A DNA stretch of 64,000 nucleotides from Sclerodactyla briareus. Lineage: Eukaryota; Echinodermata; Holothuroidea; Dendrochirotida; Sclerodactylidae. A program made the position numbers and the translations under genes. Within the stretch, counting starts at the first letter, position 1, and each line of letters begins with the position of its first letter. The notes beneath the pieces are model-generated. The model had not been told where the DNA came from and did not search any database. It was given only the letters and a program-made list of their open reading frames with translations. Positions 36,504 to 49,316 of this stretch are shown in pieces. The stretch spans positions 558,001 through 622,000 of the forward strand of contig JAODTK010001222.1 in the NCBI GenBank assembly GCA_026419785.1, given 5' to 3'.

Positions 36504-36717
36504 TCGGTTCTCGGGCCCGGTTTCCCATGGCGTTCCCGGAACCCCGGCTCCCTTCTCCGCGCCGTAGCGTCGGCGCGGTGCGTCGGACGACCCTCCGGAC
36601 CGGATGGACGTGTTTCCCGTGCCAGAATAATTGCTACCCCGTGAATTGTCGTATAACTAACCTATTTGATGTTCATTCATACTTGCTGTAAATTCTCCCC
36701 TCTGATTGGCTGAATCA

Positions 36718-36769
36718 GGTCAGCTGACCGTGCATTAACTGGCGTTAATGCACGGTGTTAATGCACGGT
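36718..36769. repeat. Palindrome plus hairpin and tandem copy
   Basis: GGTCAGCTGACC is a perfect 12-bp palindrome at 36,718-36,729. It overlaps the 13-bp sequence ACCGTGCATTAAC at 36,727-36,739. Its exact inverse GTTAATGCACGGT follows after four bases (36,744-36,756) and is repeated in tandem at 36,757-36,769. Confidence 0.9.
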
Positions 36770-36855
36770 AGATCGAGCGGGGGTCGATTATGAACTGTGT
36801 GTCGGTTCTGATTGTTATGGGAAATGTCACAGGCATATGTTTACATTCATTACAA

Positions 36856-37370
36856 ATGGAACGCGCTACTCACGAATTGGCTATGGCGAAGGGACCCATT
36901 GTGCAAATAATGTCACGAATTTGACGCGATTACCAGAGCCACGAGGCGTATAGCATTGGACGTTTCGAATAGAACGTTTAGTATCATTCACGCAAAAACA
37001 CGTGCGAATGAAGGAGTTCCACGCGCAATGCAAAGCGCGTTGCTCGCAGAGGACGCGTATGGGTTGAGACAATTATTTATACGCGGATTGGTAGACCTAT
37101 CAGCCACACGCTTTGTGCGCGCCTATATTCCCAGATGATTTGAGAGACGCGCGTATCGCTGTTGTTAATTTATTCGCGAATGTACAAGATCTTTGCAATG
37201 TCATCAGGGGGTTCCTATTTTATGGTAAAGTGGTGAGACGACGGCCGTCTGATGCACTATTTAAACTAAATTTCGGATATACAGGAAAGGGGGGGGGGGG
37301 CTATGAATTAGGGGTTAATCAACGGTCGATTGTGTTTTATCCACATTATAATGCACTCCTCGGGGGTTAA
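36856..37370 (+). pseudogene. Unrecognised open frame broken by two frameshifts, CpG-rich
   Basis: Three plus-strand frames abut so that two one-base shifts would make about 170 codons continuous: from an ATG at 36,856 to about 36,915, from about 36,915 to 37,138, and from 37,113 to a stop at 37,370. Both shifts go the same way (one extra base each). The frames look like protein, with mixed charged and hydrophobic residues such as EDAYGLRQLFIRGLVDL and ARIAVVNLFANVQDLCNVI. Codons are rich in CG dinucleotides, unlike the surrounding DNA. I recognise no family. The last third runs into the left arm of a large hairpin, so the true end is uncertain. It could be an exon, a transposon gene, a captured foreign gene, or chance. 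Confidence 0.3.
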
Positions 37371-37471
37371 CTCTAACGCTGGAATTAACCCCCGGTCGTG
37401 CATTATCCAGTGGATACAACACGCTCGACCGTTGATTAACCCCTAATTCATAGCCCGCCTTTCCTGTATAT
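37277..37471. repeat. Large hairpin, arms about 95 bp
   Basis: The left arm from ATATACAGGAAAGG and the right arm ending CCTTTCCTGTATAT are inverted copies. They share GCTATGAATTAGGGGTTAAT, CAACGGTCGA, ATAATGCAC and GGGGGTTAA. The centre, about 37,374, has almost no loop. Both arms fall within a stretch with no visible transposase, so it may be a small foldback element or an inverted duplication of the end of the open frame that enters it. A G run at 37,289-37,300 interrupts the left arm. Confidence 0.88.
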
Positions 37472-37479
37472 TCAAGATG

Positions 37480-40425
37480 CTAACTGAATATTATGGGTTG
37501 TGCGATTCCTGGAGTTAACGAGAGCGAGGACAAATCAAATGTTGCCTTGACGGAAAATAATTGTGTTGTTGTTTTGTTTGTTGAAGTAAAAAATAACAAG
37601 TTGTAGACATTAGTTCTCACTCTCACCATCACGCTGGCATGACGGCTCCGTCATTCATCGGAATGGTTACCCCTAGGTTGTTCTCAGAACCATGTACTTG
37701 ATTAAATTGGTAACACATTTTGCCGCAGTACTAGTTTACCCTTTCTAAAACTACATAACGACACCACATGACAACAGTTGGCATGACTTGTGGCGCTATT
37801 GCTTCAAACAACTCGCGGTAGCTCGTTGCCTGAACAATTGGTATTCGTGAATGTTCAGATGGTGTTAGGCCTGAGAGTACCGAATGAACTGGTATTAGAG
37901 CAATGAGATCTGTCCATTCCATAGTCTGAAACACTACACCCCCTTGATTGAATAATTATCTAAATTGATTAGTAGCGTAAGTTAAGAAAAGAATGTAGGT
38001 GGTAGACTTCCGCTTCACATACACGTTAATTGTGAGGAATCCTCACCGAAGTACCGAACGAATGTTATTAGAAGTTATGTACGTGGTTTCTCTCTTTTTC
38101 TCTCTCTCTCTCTTTCTCCTCTTCCAATGTAATTATAGATATGACATCCTTTGAAAAATAGCCATATCAACTGTGGGACCTTTTCCAAACCGTTGCCTTA
38201 TGTACGGTACGTGTGGGCGGATTCATATTGGACTCTTTGATTACACATTGCTCATTGTAGGATATAGAGGGTCATTTACCGGGATAAATAGCTAATAGTA
38301 TTCAGGGAATTCAATCAATGTTGAAAGTTTGCAGGGGATGAGAGTGCACTTCTGCTGACCTTTTGAATTGCCTTGGCTGTCACCATTCCGTGCGTTTAGA
38401 CATCCACCTAGTTTCATTCTGATACAAGGCGGAAAAGGGAAAAGTTGTGTAAGCGGCGCGGAGTTATACAAATTTTTTCATGGGGGTATAACCTCGTTTG
38501 GGCAGACACAAAACTGAATGAGACGAACATTTTCTGTTTATAGTTTCTGTCTTCTATTTATTCTTCCAATCATTGGCGGCCCCGGGAAGAGGAGGGGGGG
38601 GGGGGGTTCAGCTGCTTGCATGACCTGTCCTTCATGCGAACTTCATTCACAGGCCAGCCGATCGGATTACGCTTATGAATATTTTATGATATGACACACA
38701 CAGCATGTACGAGTGTGGTGGAACGAGGTATTAGTAAGACACGGCCAGGAGCGATTGACGGAACGCAAAGTTCTTTTCTACAAAAAATAATTCAAGTTCA
38801 TCAGTGTGACCCAATACGTATTGCAAGTCCTTCAGTGGTGAATGGAACGGGGGAAAATATGTATAGAATATTATTTAAGAAAAACGCACCCCCAAGTTCC
38901 CAGGTATTAGCACGTGCCGTATATACAAGGATACCCTAATTTATCGGATTTTTTACTCCAATTTTCGGGGTGGAATTTCTGTGTCGTTGGATGGGCGGTA
39001 AAGTGCTCTTCAATGTGCCGCAGTAACGTACCCAATTGAGCTAATAAATGAGAGAAAACCCGACATGTTGGTATTTTCAATTGCGAACTCGAGCTCAATG
39101 AATACGGGATTGCAAGTTATTATCAAAACGGCCTATCATAAATGCTAATACATGTCCATTTACGACCGGAAACTAAACGAAACACCGGGAGTCATTCAAC
39201 TACGTTTTGAATGGAAGATTGGCTTCATTAATGGGTTATCGTCATGAAAACTAATATTACCATATAAGTAATCACGGGGTGAGAGAGAACGTTTTGACAT
39301 TTTTTTTTTTTTTTTTACAGTGTGTAGGGTGTTGTTATGTTCTTCCTTTCTACAATTAGTATTTTATATTATATTTAGATGTATATTAGTAGATTAGAGT
39401 TATATCTCGATTATGTTTTTTCGGTTTCATTTTGTAAGGTGCCATGATACGTTGGTGATAGGGGCGCTATAGAAGCACCGAGTTCTATTATTTATTAATA
39501 TTACGTACGAGGGTTCCTCAATTATTGAGCTTCCCGAACCCCGTAATCAACTTATTTCAAATGAATGAAAACTATGTTTGGTAATATGACCTTGTATTGA
39601 CCTTCGCCATTCAATGTTACTTGCATTACCGACTGTTATGTAACATTAGCGCCAAACTAGAAATTGCCTAATAAGACCTCTGATACCCTTGCCAACGTAT
39701 TGGCACCAAATATTGAATTAACCATATTTTGTTGTGCTGGCTACACCCCGACAAATTATTGTTGCAGCGCTAGATGCAGGAAATAAATACACGACTAATC
39801 CATTATTCACTATCGCCCTCGGTAATCGAAAGGCGGTGTGCCGGTTACGGCCTTGTTCGGTTTAACGTACGAGGTTCGAGCTTTCACTTACTCTCAATTA
39901 ACAGTTCACAGCCCAAAGATGTTACCTACGAACTTCACCTGATGACTGAGTAGCTAGTGCCTGACGGACTGTTCTTTACAGAAAGTGTCCTGACTCCATT
40001 TCCACGAGGTCAGACAAGGCGGGTTTGCTATTGGTTGACAAGAGAAGACAAGCGAAAAGTTCGACTACAGCTAAAGCCCTCGGCAAGGCTCTAACGCTGA
40101 CGCGAATGATGAACACTGTGACTCCAGCTGCTTTGCTAACGCGGAGTTTGTCCTCTATCCGTGAGTATCGGTTTATTGACGGCCTAAATTGTTGTAGAAA
40201 GATCCTCCATCTAGAGACAACTCGGGGAAACGTTCCCGTCGCGAAACTAGACGCAAAATGCTAATGCCAGCCTCGTGCAAACGAAGAGTACAATTTTACC
40301 ATCCATGATTGAGAGAGGAGAGAGATGGGAAGTGGATTAGCCCCAACCTTACAGGGCAAAACTGAACAGTTAATGTACGTTCAGAGCCAAGTATCAAACC
40401 AAGCGACCAAAATTGTTGTGTAGTA
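37480..40425. other. Intergenic sequence with a few simple repeats
   Basis: Includes a CT-rich stretch (38,093-38,127), a G run (38,596-38,607) and a T run (39,299-39,316). No gene, SINE or transposon motif was recognised. Open frames are under 83 codons. Confidence 0.5.
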
Positions 40426-40428
40426 TGT

Positions 40429-40563
40429 AAGCGTGTGTGCGGTCTGTTGGGTGTGTAGCGGTATGTGGTGTGTGCGTGTGTGAGTGTACGTGTATGTATG
40501 TATGTGTGTGTATGTGTGGTGTGTGTGTGTGTGTGTGTGTAGGTGCGCGCCGTTGTTGCTGTG
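40429..40563. repeat. (GT)n-rich microsatellite
   Basis: Interrupted GT/GTAT repeats. The 92-codon minus frame through it is threonine- and histidine-rich because of the repeat. Confidence 0.92.
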
Positions 40564-40765
40564 TGTATGAACAAACTTGAATCCTAAAATTCAACTAGAA
40601 AAACGATCGAAATAAGGCAAAAAATGTTCGAACTCATTTTTTTCCAAGCGAATGAGAAAATGTGGGGAATCTTTCGCCAGATGCCGCTATAGGTTATCGA
40701 AACGCGGTGATGGGATTGGACAATGTACGAAATTATAGACCTATCACCATAGATTGCCTTTATGA

Positions 40766-42152
40766 CAGGGGTTCCCAACCTGTGGACGAGATACACCAGT
40801 GGTTACATTGAGACTTTAACGGGTGGTACGCGGGGGGTGGTACACAGTGTGCTCCATTCTTCTTTCGCATTCTATTTTATTCTCTCTCATGCATCTTGCA
40901 CGAGAAATTTGACTTCTAATGATGCTAAAATGCACAAGATTGCATATGAGGGTACTTAATTATTCAAAACACGACACAAGGGGAGGAAGAGACCCCCTCA
41001 CATGGACCCCGTCTCCTCCTCGTCCACAATCTGGCGCTGCTTGTCGGCGATGGGGGGTCATCAAGAACATTTCTCCATCACAAGTAGCATACAGTGGTAC
41101 AGTTGGTAACTCATGGCCCCACACGATGTGGAATGGCAGGGCTCGGAGCGTTTCGAAAATGGGGGGGACACATCGAACTCAAACGACCATCTAACGAGCG
41201 CCACCAGCGGTGCGGACGTACAAACAAACTAAAATGTCAGTTTCATATACCCTCCAGATCGACTGATGCGGCACTTGCCAGGCTCAATAGCACCCATCTA
41301 CATGTGTGATTTGAGTAAAAGACAGAACAAAAAAGTTGTCATTGTGGCATAACTAATAAGGTTACCGAGTATCGCACATGGTAATTTTTTTATTGCCTTT
41401 TCTACTCTGGCTTTGTTTCGTAGGAATCCAGGGTCTACCGAACGGTCTCCCCTCTGGGGGATCCGAAGGCAAAGCCAAAGGCGTACCGGACCAATCCAAT
41501 TTGTGGAGCAAAAATTTGTACCCAATGTACAAGTCCATTCCATTGGAAACTAATACTCGGCGCGCGCGAAGCGCGCTAAAAAAAATGCGTGTTTGCCCGG
41601 TCCCTTTATCGCACACAAATTCCGGCCTTTGTTTTTCACTTTCTTTTTCGCTTCCCAAATTTTCCACGAAGTTTTCATCTCAGAAAAATGAGGGGGGGGG
41701 GGGCAGTCTGCCCCCCAAGGCTTCTGAATTAATCGAGTGAACAAATGATTGAAGCATTACATCGCATATTTTTAATGCCTGAAACGCCTGAAAGAAACCT
41801 GCCATTGCGGCGAAACACTTCGCGAACTCGGTATGAAACTGGGTATCCTTTCCACTTCCACTTCGGCCTAGTCGGGTCCAGACCTTTACCTGGGGTCCTC
41901 ACCCTTGAATTAGTGGACTTAAAACATTTCCAACGCGATTATTGTTTGGTTCGACAAAAAGTGAATCATTAGAGTGAATACCCATCGGGCATGTGGCCTA
42001 TTTTTTTTTACGGTCTCGAAAAGGTGGGGGGACAAACAATGATATCCCCCCCCCACTTTTGAAAGTGGGGGGGACATGTTCCCCCCCGTCCCCCACCTGT
42101 TGACGGCCCATGTGGAATGGTACCCAGTTTGGAAAAGGTTTGGGAAACCCTG
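40766..42152. mobile_element. Non-autonomous hAT-type element, 1,387 bp
   Basis: The left end CAGGGGTTCCCAACCTGTGG is matched, inverted, by the right end (CAGGGTTTCCCAAACCTTTT on the minus strand). CAGGGGTTCCCAACC is a well-known hAT terminus. The flanks are CTTTATGA on the left (40,758-40,765) and CTTATGAG on the right (42,153-42,160). They agree over CTTATGA if one base gap is allowed, as expected for an 8-bp hAT target duplication. I see no transposase. Inside are a GCGCGCGAAGCGCGC motif near 41,560, G/C runs at 41,690-41,720, and a CCCCCCCACTTT/AAAGTGGGGGGG inverted pair near 42,045-42,074. The 101- to 120-codon frames inside are not genes. Confidence 0.82.
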
Positions 42153-42159
42153 CTTATGA

Positions 42160-45080
42160 GAAGATATATCCATGAATTCCCCTTCGCAGTGATGCAGCAT
42201 CATATAAACGGCACAGGGCTAAAAACCATCACAAGACGTTGTACTCAACGACTTCAACAACAAACGACAATATCCTGATTCACCAAGGGGAATTACGCAC
42301 CTACAACAGGTGAACTTAATACACCGAATAGCATCTTTCAGGCCCGAGTGGAGGTACAGATGCCGCTTTCTTCCCTAGTTCCATTGTTCTTGGAAGTTCT
42401 TTACTAACACGCTATTGAGTGATTCGGTAAGCGTTCGATTGTGAGGCTTCGGCAACACAGAAAAATGGGGAGTGCGGACTGTCAATGAATCGTGAAGAGC
42501 AAACAATTGAAGTGATATTATTGTTCACTACTGAACCATTCGAGCGGTTTGGTCAAAGCAGCATAGTGGCCTGCCACACCTGATCACTGACATTGGCAGA
42601 GTGCTGGTTGATAGAGGACTACTATAGAAGAGTTGTTTCGGCAGCCTGATTAATATGACTCTTTTCTCAATATCGTGTGAAATACCCATGCCCGCCTAAT
42701 TGTCGTTCGATACTATTCGGGAGGAAAAACCGGGTGAGGCGAACGCATTGGAAATCGAGTGGGTGTAGTAATCATCTCTCTGCTCAGATGCTATCAGGAA
42801 AAAAAACTAGTTCAGGTGTGGCTTGGACCCGAAGTGACTCTGTGCCCTCTGGTAGGTATTATTACTATGGTAGTACTATATCCATGTTAAAATGTGAATT
42901 TCGATACGTTCTATTGATAACAGTATGGGAGCCCAAATACCGAATTTCTGCGGTCCAAGAGCGCTAATAAAACAGTCACTGGTGCGAGATTCTCCTAGTG
43001 ACGTCACGGGGAGGATCACGGGATCCCCATGTGATACTAATTTAAAATTTATTTCCGAAGAACCCTGAAACGGAAACAAACTGTTGTTGGGATCTGAATA
43101 AATACTAACGTATTTCTTACCAAGAATTAGAGAATATATGGGAATACAATGTTTTACAATTTCCGTCTTCCTATTATTGTGAGTTTAATAGTATTTAGGA
43201 GCTATCGTTGACACCTGACCAATGGTCGTAGAAATTAAACATCGGGTTTAGGTTAAAACACAAGTATGCGTCCAGTGTTTGATTAAAAAAAATAATTCAT
43301 AAATACCACGTGGACCTAGGTACGTAAGTTTAGTGTGGAAAAGTGAATTATAACCGAGTTATAAATTCCTATCCTAAACACCGGCTAGAGGCCACACAAG
43401 TATGTCTTGGGAGAATTTGAATTGGCGATCAACAGAACTTTGCACACGATGGCACCGATTACAAAAGGTGCGGCCGCTATTGCGTTTGTACGCCTTCTTC
43501 GATCGTGCCCGTCGTTACCGAATCTAACACATACAGTACTAGGCCATATTAACGAAACTTTCCAGAAATTTTATCACTGCTCATTGAGCAGGAGTGGCCC
43601 AGAAGGTCGAACTAATTTTTACCGTGAAATTCTCTCGTTCTTTTCAAGACACTAGATAATAATTATAGTACATGCAGTCTAAATGTCAAATGCCAGGTCG
43701 AAGACAAACTTGGGGGTGGATGATGAGAAGACGGATGGGGTGCGAAACTGAGACTGGTTGCTTCAGCCGCGATGAGTCAGGGAAAGTACTCTATAAAACG
43801 TTAGACTAGCCAGTACTAAGTAGAGTAGCATTCCCTGGATGATCACAGGCATAAAAAAAAATTTCGAAAGATGAAGGAGAGGTTTAATATATCTCCGTCA
43901 CAAAGAGTCCCCGCGGAAAACATGTATCCATATGTTCCTAACTTCCTCTCTTTGACGGGAATTTGGAAAAGCAAAGGCTCACTTACCAGTCAAATGAATA
44001 CACTCGGTCGAAAACGGGAAGATAACCAGCGTTGGATTACAGTAGACCTATATACGCCCGCAGCAACACCAGCAGTCAACAACATTCACAATGGCACGGC
44101 GACCTGCATTTGTCTTTGAACGATACACGATGGATGTATTTTTTCCACGAATTGTAATTGTCGATGTTCTCTGTAATTGTACTTCCCATTGTGTCCAAAC
44201 CTCGAATTCCCCGTATTATCCCGCTACAAAATGGTGGTCTGTATCATACACATGTCGCTCGTCCTGGCCATTCGTACATGAACTGTAGCACATGCAACGT
44301 TACGTTATCCTATAGGGTTTTGTTTTGGCGCAATATGGTCAACACGCCAAGCAGCTGCGTTCACCTTCGAGTTTTGACAATCGTTTGTCGATTGAGCAAT
44401 TTTTAGGAGAATTGAATACGCTAACGGGCCGCCTATTAAATGGGACTTCAATCCCCCGGTTTTAATTCCAAACAAAGGCCCGAGTATCTGTTCATTATTC
44501 CCTAATAATAATAATACAATACACTTGTCAGAAGCTAAGCCGGGTCAGAGTATCGAAGAGCTTAACACTTATCAGCATCTCCTCAATGGTCGTCCATGTG
44601 TAATCACCACAGTATACCACTGCTAACCCCTGCCTACACAGACCATCGCAGTACTGAGACAAAAACAAACAACCAAATACTCTGAGACGTCGAGGTGAGG
44701 ACAGTCAGGATCATAACAGCAAGAAGACCTCACATCACATCGTAAATAGACAAGCAGGAAGAAGATCAACGTAATAGATGTGGCGATCCACGACATTAAC
44801 ATCGCAAATGAGAACAAGAGAAGACCATGAAGTAACCAAACCTGAAGTTGGAGATTCAAAGGATGTGGGATGTGAAGGCAGGTGGTTCCGTAATGATTCT
44901 CGGGGGCAGTGAGTTTCCAACCTGGATGGCACTTTGCTAAGAATTCCAGGCAAGCACAACCTGAAGCAGTTGGTCAACAAGCTATCCTCGGAAGTGCCCG
45001 CATCATCAGATGATTCCAGACTCCCAGATCCGGGTAGATTTCGAGGTACGACAGTTTGTATAATTACATACATTCCAACG
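42160..45080. other. Intergenic sequence, nothing recognised
   Basis: No gene or repeat structure with support. Frames of 82-112 codons (for example 43,407, 43,871 and 44,735) show no domain I know. An ATAATAATAATAC run at 44,505-44,517 resembles the tail of the SINE at 34,660 but no head is visible. Confidence 0.45.
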
Positions 45081-45165
45081 ATTATTATCTTATTTTACTT
45101 CTCACAACGAAGTTGTGAGAAGTAACATAGATAATAATAATACACGTTATTATATAGCGCATATA
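45081..45165. repeat. Hairpin next to a SINE-tail-like fragment
   Basis: ACTTCTCACAAC (45,097-45,108) and its perfect complement (45,112-45,123) flank a 3-base loop. The outer parts ATTATTATCT and AGATAATAAT extend the arms imperfectly to 45,139. Just to the right, ATAATAATACACGTTATTAT then ATAGCGC matches the (ATA)n plus TTATATAGCGC tail of the SINE at 34,660, but no tRNA-like head is visible, so it is a tail fragment at most. Confidence 0.6.
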
Positions 45166-48100
45166 CAACCTAAAAGTGGGAGGCGGTGCATGACTGTTAA
45201 AATCTATTTTTTTGGCTAAATTCAGCTTTGTAAACACGACAGGAGGGGTCATCTGAGGTCAAATCTGTGAAACTTTGTAAACACAGTCCAAAATGATTGG
45301 CTCCATCAAGTTTATAGTAAATCGTTTAAGGAGAGACGTTTAAAGCTTCCTCATGGGGAGTACCATTAACCCATGTCAAAAAAATAAAATTTTTGGTGAA
45401 AATTACTGTTTCGTCGTTCGGGCGGGTTCGCGGGTCGTTTCGTCGGACCAAATTTGCTTGTGACTGCGATAATCTGGCTGGACCCCACCGAGATGAATGG
45501 ATGGCGCCCATACTTAGTACGTGTGTCTCCAGTATTTACTGGGAGGTCCCGAGATTTCCCTGAAAACTATACACATAGTCCTGCATGGTTGTTTCGATCG
45601 AGTTAGAAATGTGGCTATATAGCTCTCTTATCGGAGTATATACAGGACCCTCATGGTTTTGGTGTAGAAAAGGACGTCGGTTTTTGGTCGAAAATTGGCC
45701 TGACAAGCGCCTTGAAATATACTGATGGAGATGTGTTACGGTATGGACGTGGCCGGTTTGTGTTGCCGAGCGCGCGTGTGCGCTTTGTCGTCCCTGTAAC
45801 GGTAGTTAGGGCGAACCTCTATGAGTGCGATGGCTTAGCTCAGACTGATCAGCATGTGAAGAGTGAAGAAGTCCGGTACTTGGTATGTCACGGTATTCCC
45901 ATACGTCATTGTATTGAGATCAGTAATAGTTGCATATGAGGTCAGCCAAAAGTGAAAGTTAGGAAAACCTTTGGTAATCAAGGAAGAGTTGCTCCGATCA
46001 AATTAACCCGTACTGCTAGTTCTCCGACATGATTGAATAAAGTACCCAGTAAAATGAACCCCTATAAGTTCGAAAACTTTCGACGTTCGAAAAACACCCC
46101 CAAAAACACACATTCTAATTCACAACAGCAACGTCAGTTCGGAATAAAGTGTTTCACCTCAAAACAGCTGTGAAAAAATAGGTTGCATTAGACCGCCGCT
46201 ATCGCCTGGTTAATCGGTCCAGCGGACCCAGACCTGTGATACACTCCACCACACACACAACCCCCACGAGATAAAGGGCGTTTCCGCGGACTGTCCCACA
46301 CAGGACACAGTGGGCGTGTCGGTCCGCCCGATCGCACATCAGGCAGCCAAACTCCACCTATCCAGCCCCCTGAGAACCCTGGTATGGATCAGATCCTGCC
46401 AACGGTAAACTAGTGAGAGACCCGGACATAGAGCCAAAAGATGGGTCTTTGACAGATCTCGCGACCGCCACGTATCACTAACCAGTGAATTCATATCTCC
46501 GTAAAACAGTCCGGTCGTCCACTCACCTCTTTATGACTGCTGGGTATTACGAATGACTTGGTGACTTTCACCATCTTGCCCACACATGGACAGGCCCAGC
46601 AGCAATGTCCAAGATTCCACAAGAAGATGGATCTTGACCTAGGTTCAGGACACTGAAGGCCGCGTTTAACGGATTTGGCCTCTCGACTGAGTGTGCAGTG
46701 CATAACAGAGAGTCAGGCCAACGGACTCGGCAACAAATAATTTAAAGTCCAGTTAGAAAACCCTGAATCTAACGGAATGGAGCATATTTGTAACACTCTC
46801 CATTACTCCATTTCAATATCCGTGTTTGGAAGTGTTCGAGCTAGCTTTCACTTCCTCCAAACCACGTCATTCACACGAGTCTTGCGGAACGGAAAAAGCG
46901 ATAAGGCCAAAAAACCCCTACCGAATTCTCGCAATCCGCTCAGACAGGATACGGAGAAAGCACCATGCGATCACAGTGGCACTGGTGGGAGTGGACCAGA
47001 CTGCTCAGGACGCGTTGGGTACTAAGAAAGGGTAACCCTCTACAAGTTATTGCGTCTCGAGTTGTCAACACGTTTCTTTTGGATTCGAAGTCTAGGGGGG
47101 AGGAGGGGGGGGGGGGGGTAACTTACGAATCCTTCTAAGTAGCTAAATCAAATTACACTTAATCGGATTGCCAGGAGGGCCATTAAGAATGCAGCTGGAG
47201 TACCAGTTATTTATTTCATGTTTTACGTGAACATTGTTGCAGCCGTTATTTTTCGAAACCGAGTCATGTAACAAAGATAGTGTGTCGCCTTCTTCGTCTC
47301 CTTTTTCTTGGAATTCACAATTTTGGTTTGTATGAAAGAGCAGCGCCCCACCAGTAAACAATGAAAGTGCACGAATTCTCCAGCGAGAAAGCAAGAAAAA
47401 TATGTACACGACACACGTTTTTAAATTTCGTAGTATTCTAACCCCGGCTCTTTCCACTTTTCGTACTATATCGATACCGATTTCAAGGTCTGATATAGGA
47501 AGATATGATATGAGGAATAGCAATACTCCAACGAGACTATTTTTTCATGTGGTTTATCATATTGAATATATGCTGTAGAATCGAGGGGTCAGAATAAACA
47601 AATGAAAGCATCGCAAGTGATTCCAATCCTTGGAGTGTTCGTCGTAAATTGTGGAGTGGAACAACAGCAAGAGGGACCAGGGCTTTATTGAATGTCACTG
47701 TTCAGGGATATCTTGAAACTTTGATATACCGACATATTATTCACTATTTCCATCATCACAATGCGTTCAACGGCACTAGACCTGCGGTAAACACAACCGC
47801 GCAATAACTTTGAGCCATATTACTTCATCATAACCTTGACTCGAGCAATGTGCACATTCATGGACATCCAGTTTTCATTCAACACCTTCTCAGAAAAAAA
47901 TTCCTGAGAGCCCAGCATAAAGGCGGGGAGTTTTTCAGTCGTACAGTGTGCTGCTTCGGTTTACAAGGGCTACTTTCTACACTATACTTCCATTTTTTGT
48001 ACGTCGTTTTCCATCGAATAATGAACTCAGACGGGCGTCAGTTGGAGATGCTGTCCACCCTGATCGAGTCGGCCATCAGACGTTTGGTTTACAAACCTTA

Positions 48101-49300
48101 TTTGCACCTGCAACCGGCCCCATCCTAACGCCTAGGCCGAAAGCTGTTCCCTCTCCGACGTAACAGCTACCAACACCCAGTTAACCCTAACAGTAACACT
48201 ACCCCAACTCACGGCCGTTCAGCAGGAGCGGCATCCCTGTTCCGGCCGCGAAGAGAGTCCACTCCAGGCCCGGATCGGGTCCCATTTCACGTAGGCCTAC
48301 TACCACGACAACAACACCAAGGCACCGGCACAGGCGCAACCATACAGTAACCGAACGGCAACAGATCAAAGAGCCTAATGAGGTATGACTGATATCCGAA
48401 TGGTTGATCTATGTTTGGCAGAATAGATTTCAGAACAAATTATACTGCATTGCATAATGTATACCCTGTGTTTAGTGTTTAGAGGTGGGGTTGGGGAGTG
48501 AAAATCGCAAGAATTTTGTTTAAATTCGAGTATAATTAAACGCAGAAAGCATAATTCCCTTCTGAGAAAATAAATTGCTGGAATCTATTTCCCTTACTCA
48601 ACTTACCCCCATATGCCCTTCGCAACCCCACCCCGCGCCATTTCACACATCTGGCAATCTTTTACGATAGTCCGGGCTGGCCACCCTATCGTCCCTCTTA
48701 TTTTGCCATTTGAACGTTTAGTTCAGGAGCATCTTGGCTAAGACTTTCATTTCATCGACTTTTCATGCCCAAATCACCCATCTGCTTTCACGCCATTCAG
48801 AATCTTGCTAGGAGCATTTTTCCTCCGACGTCGTCTTCAGATATGTTGATCCTTAGCGGTTTTGTCGTGATATTGGTTTGGATGTTTTTCTCGCGCTCGA
48901 TCCGTAGCGCGATCCCGTTTTATTGCGTAAGTCATATTTATCCTAGGCTGCTCCTAGCACAAAGGGCTGGGCAAGGCTTCCCCGTGCCTAATCACCCGGG
49001 TTTGTGGGTCCTATTGTGTTAGTTCAGTATGGCTAGGACTTTTGTCCGGTGCTTTCCCTCTGATGCCCCCCCCCCCGCTCCCCCTCCCTTCCTTGGATTT
49101 TTTCCCCTCCCTCCCTCCTGTCCTTTCCTCCCCGGGGGGGAGGGGGGTGTCTTCCCGCGCGCGGCCGCTATAGGAAAGTTTACGCAAGAGACGGGGTGAG
49201 AGCGAAGGTAAGGGATACTTCGTTCGTTAAAACTTGGCTTGGAGTCTAGTTACTCGTCTTATCTGAGTCGTTACCGGCCGATTATTTGTATTTTGTATAG
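45166..49300. other. Intergenic sequence, weak frames only
   Basis: Contains a G run at 47,094-47,119 and C/T-rich stretches at 49,060-49,150. The 126-codon minus frame at 47,143-47,523 has a hydrophobic segment (CVVYIFFLL) and a normal composition but no recognised domain and no visible splice context. The rest is unremarkable. Confidence 0.45.
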
Positions 49301-49316
49301 TCTTATAACAGCATAC

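Noticed and set aside
40296..40594. Thr/His-rich minus-strand frames
   Set aside because: They are direct translations of the GT-rich microsatellite.
41378..41740. 120-codon plus-strand frame within the hAT element
   Set aside because: No transposase motif. It lies inside a non-autonomous element and passes a G run.
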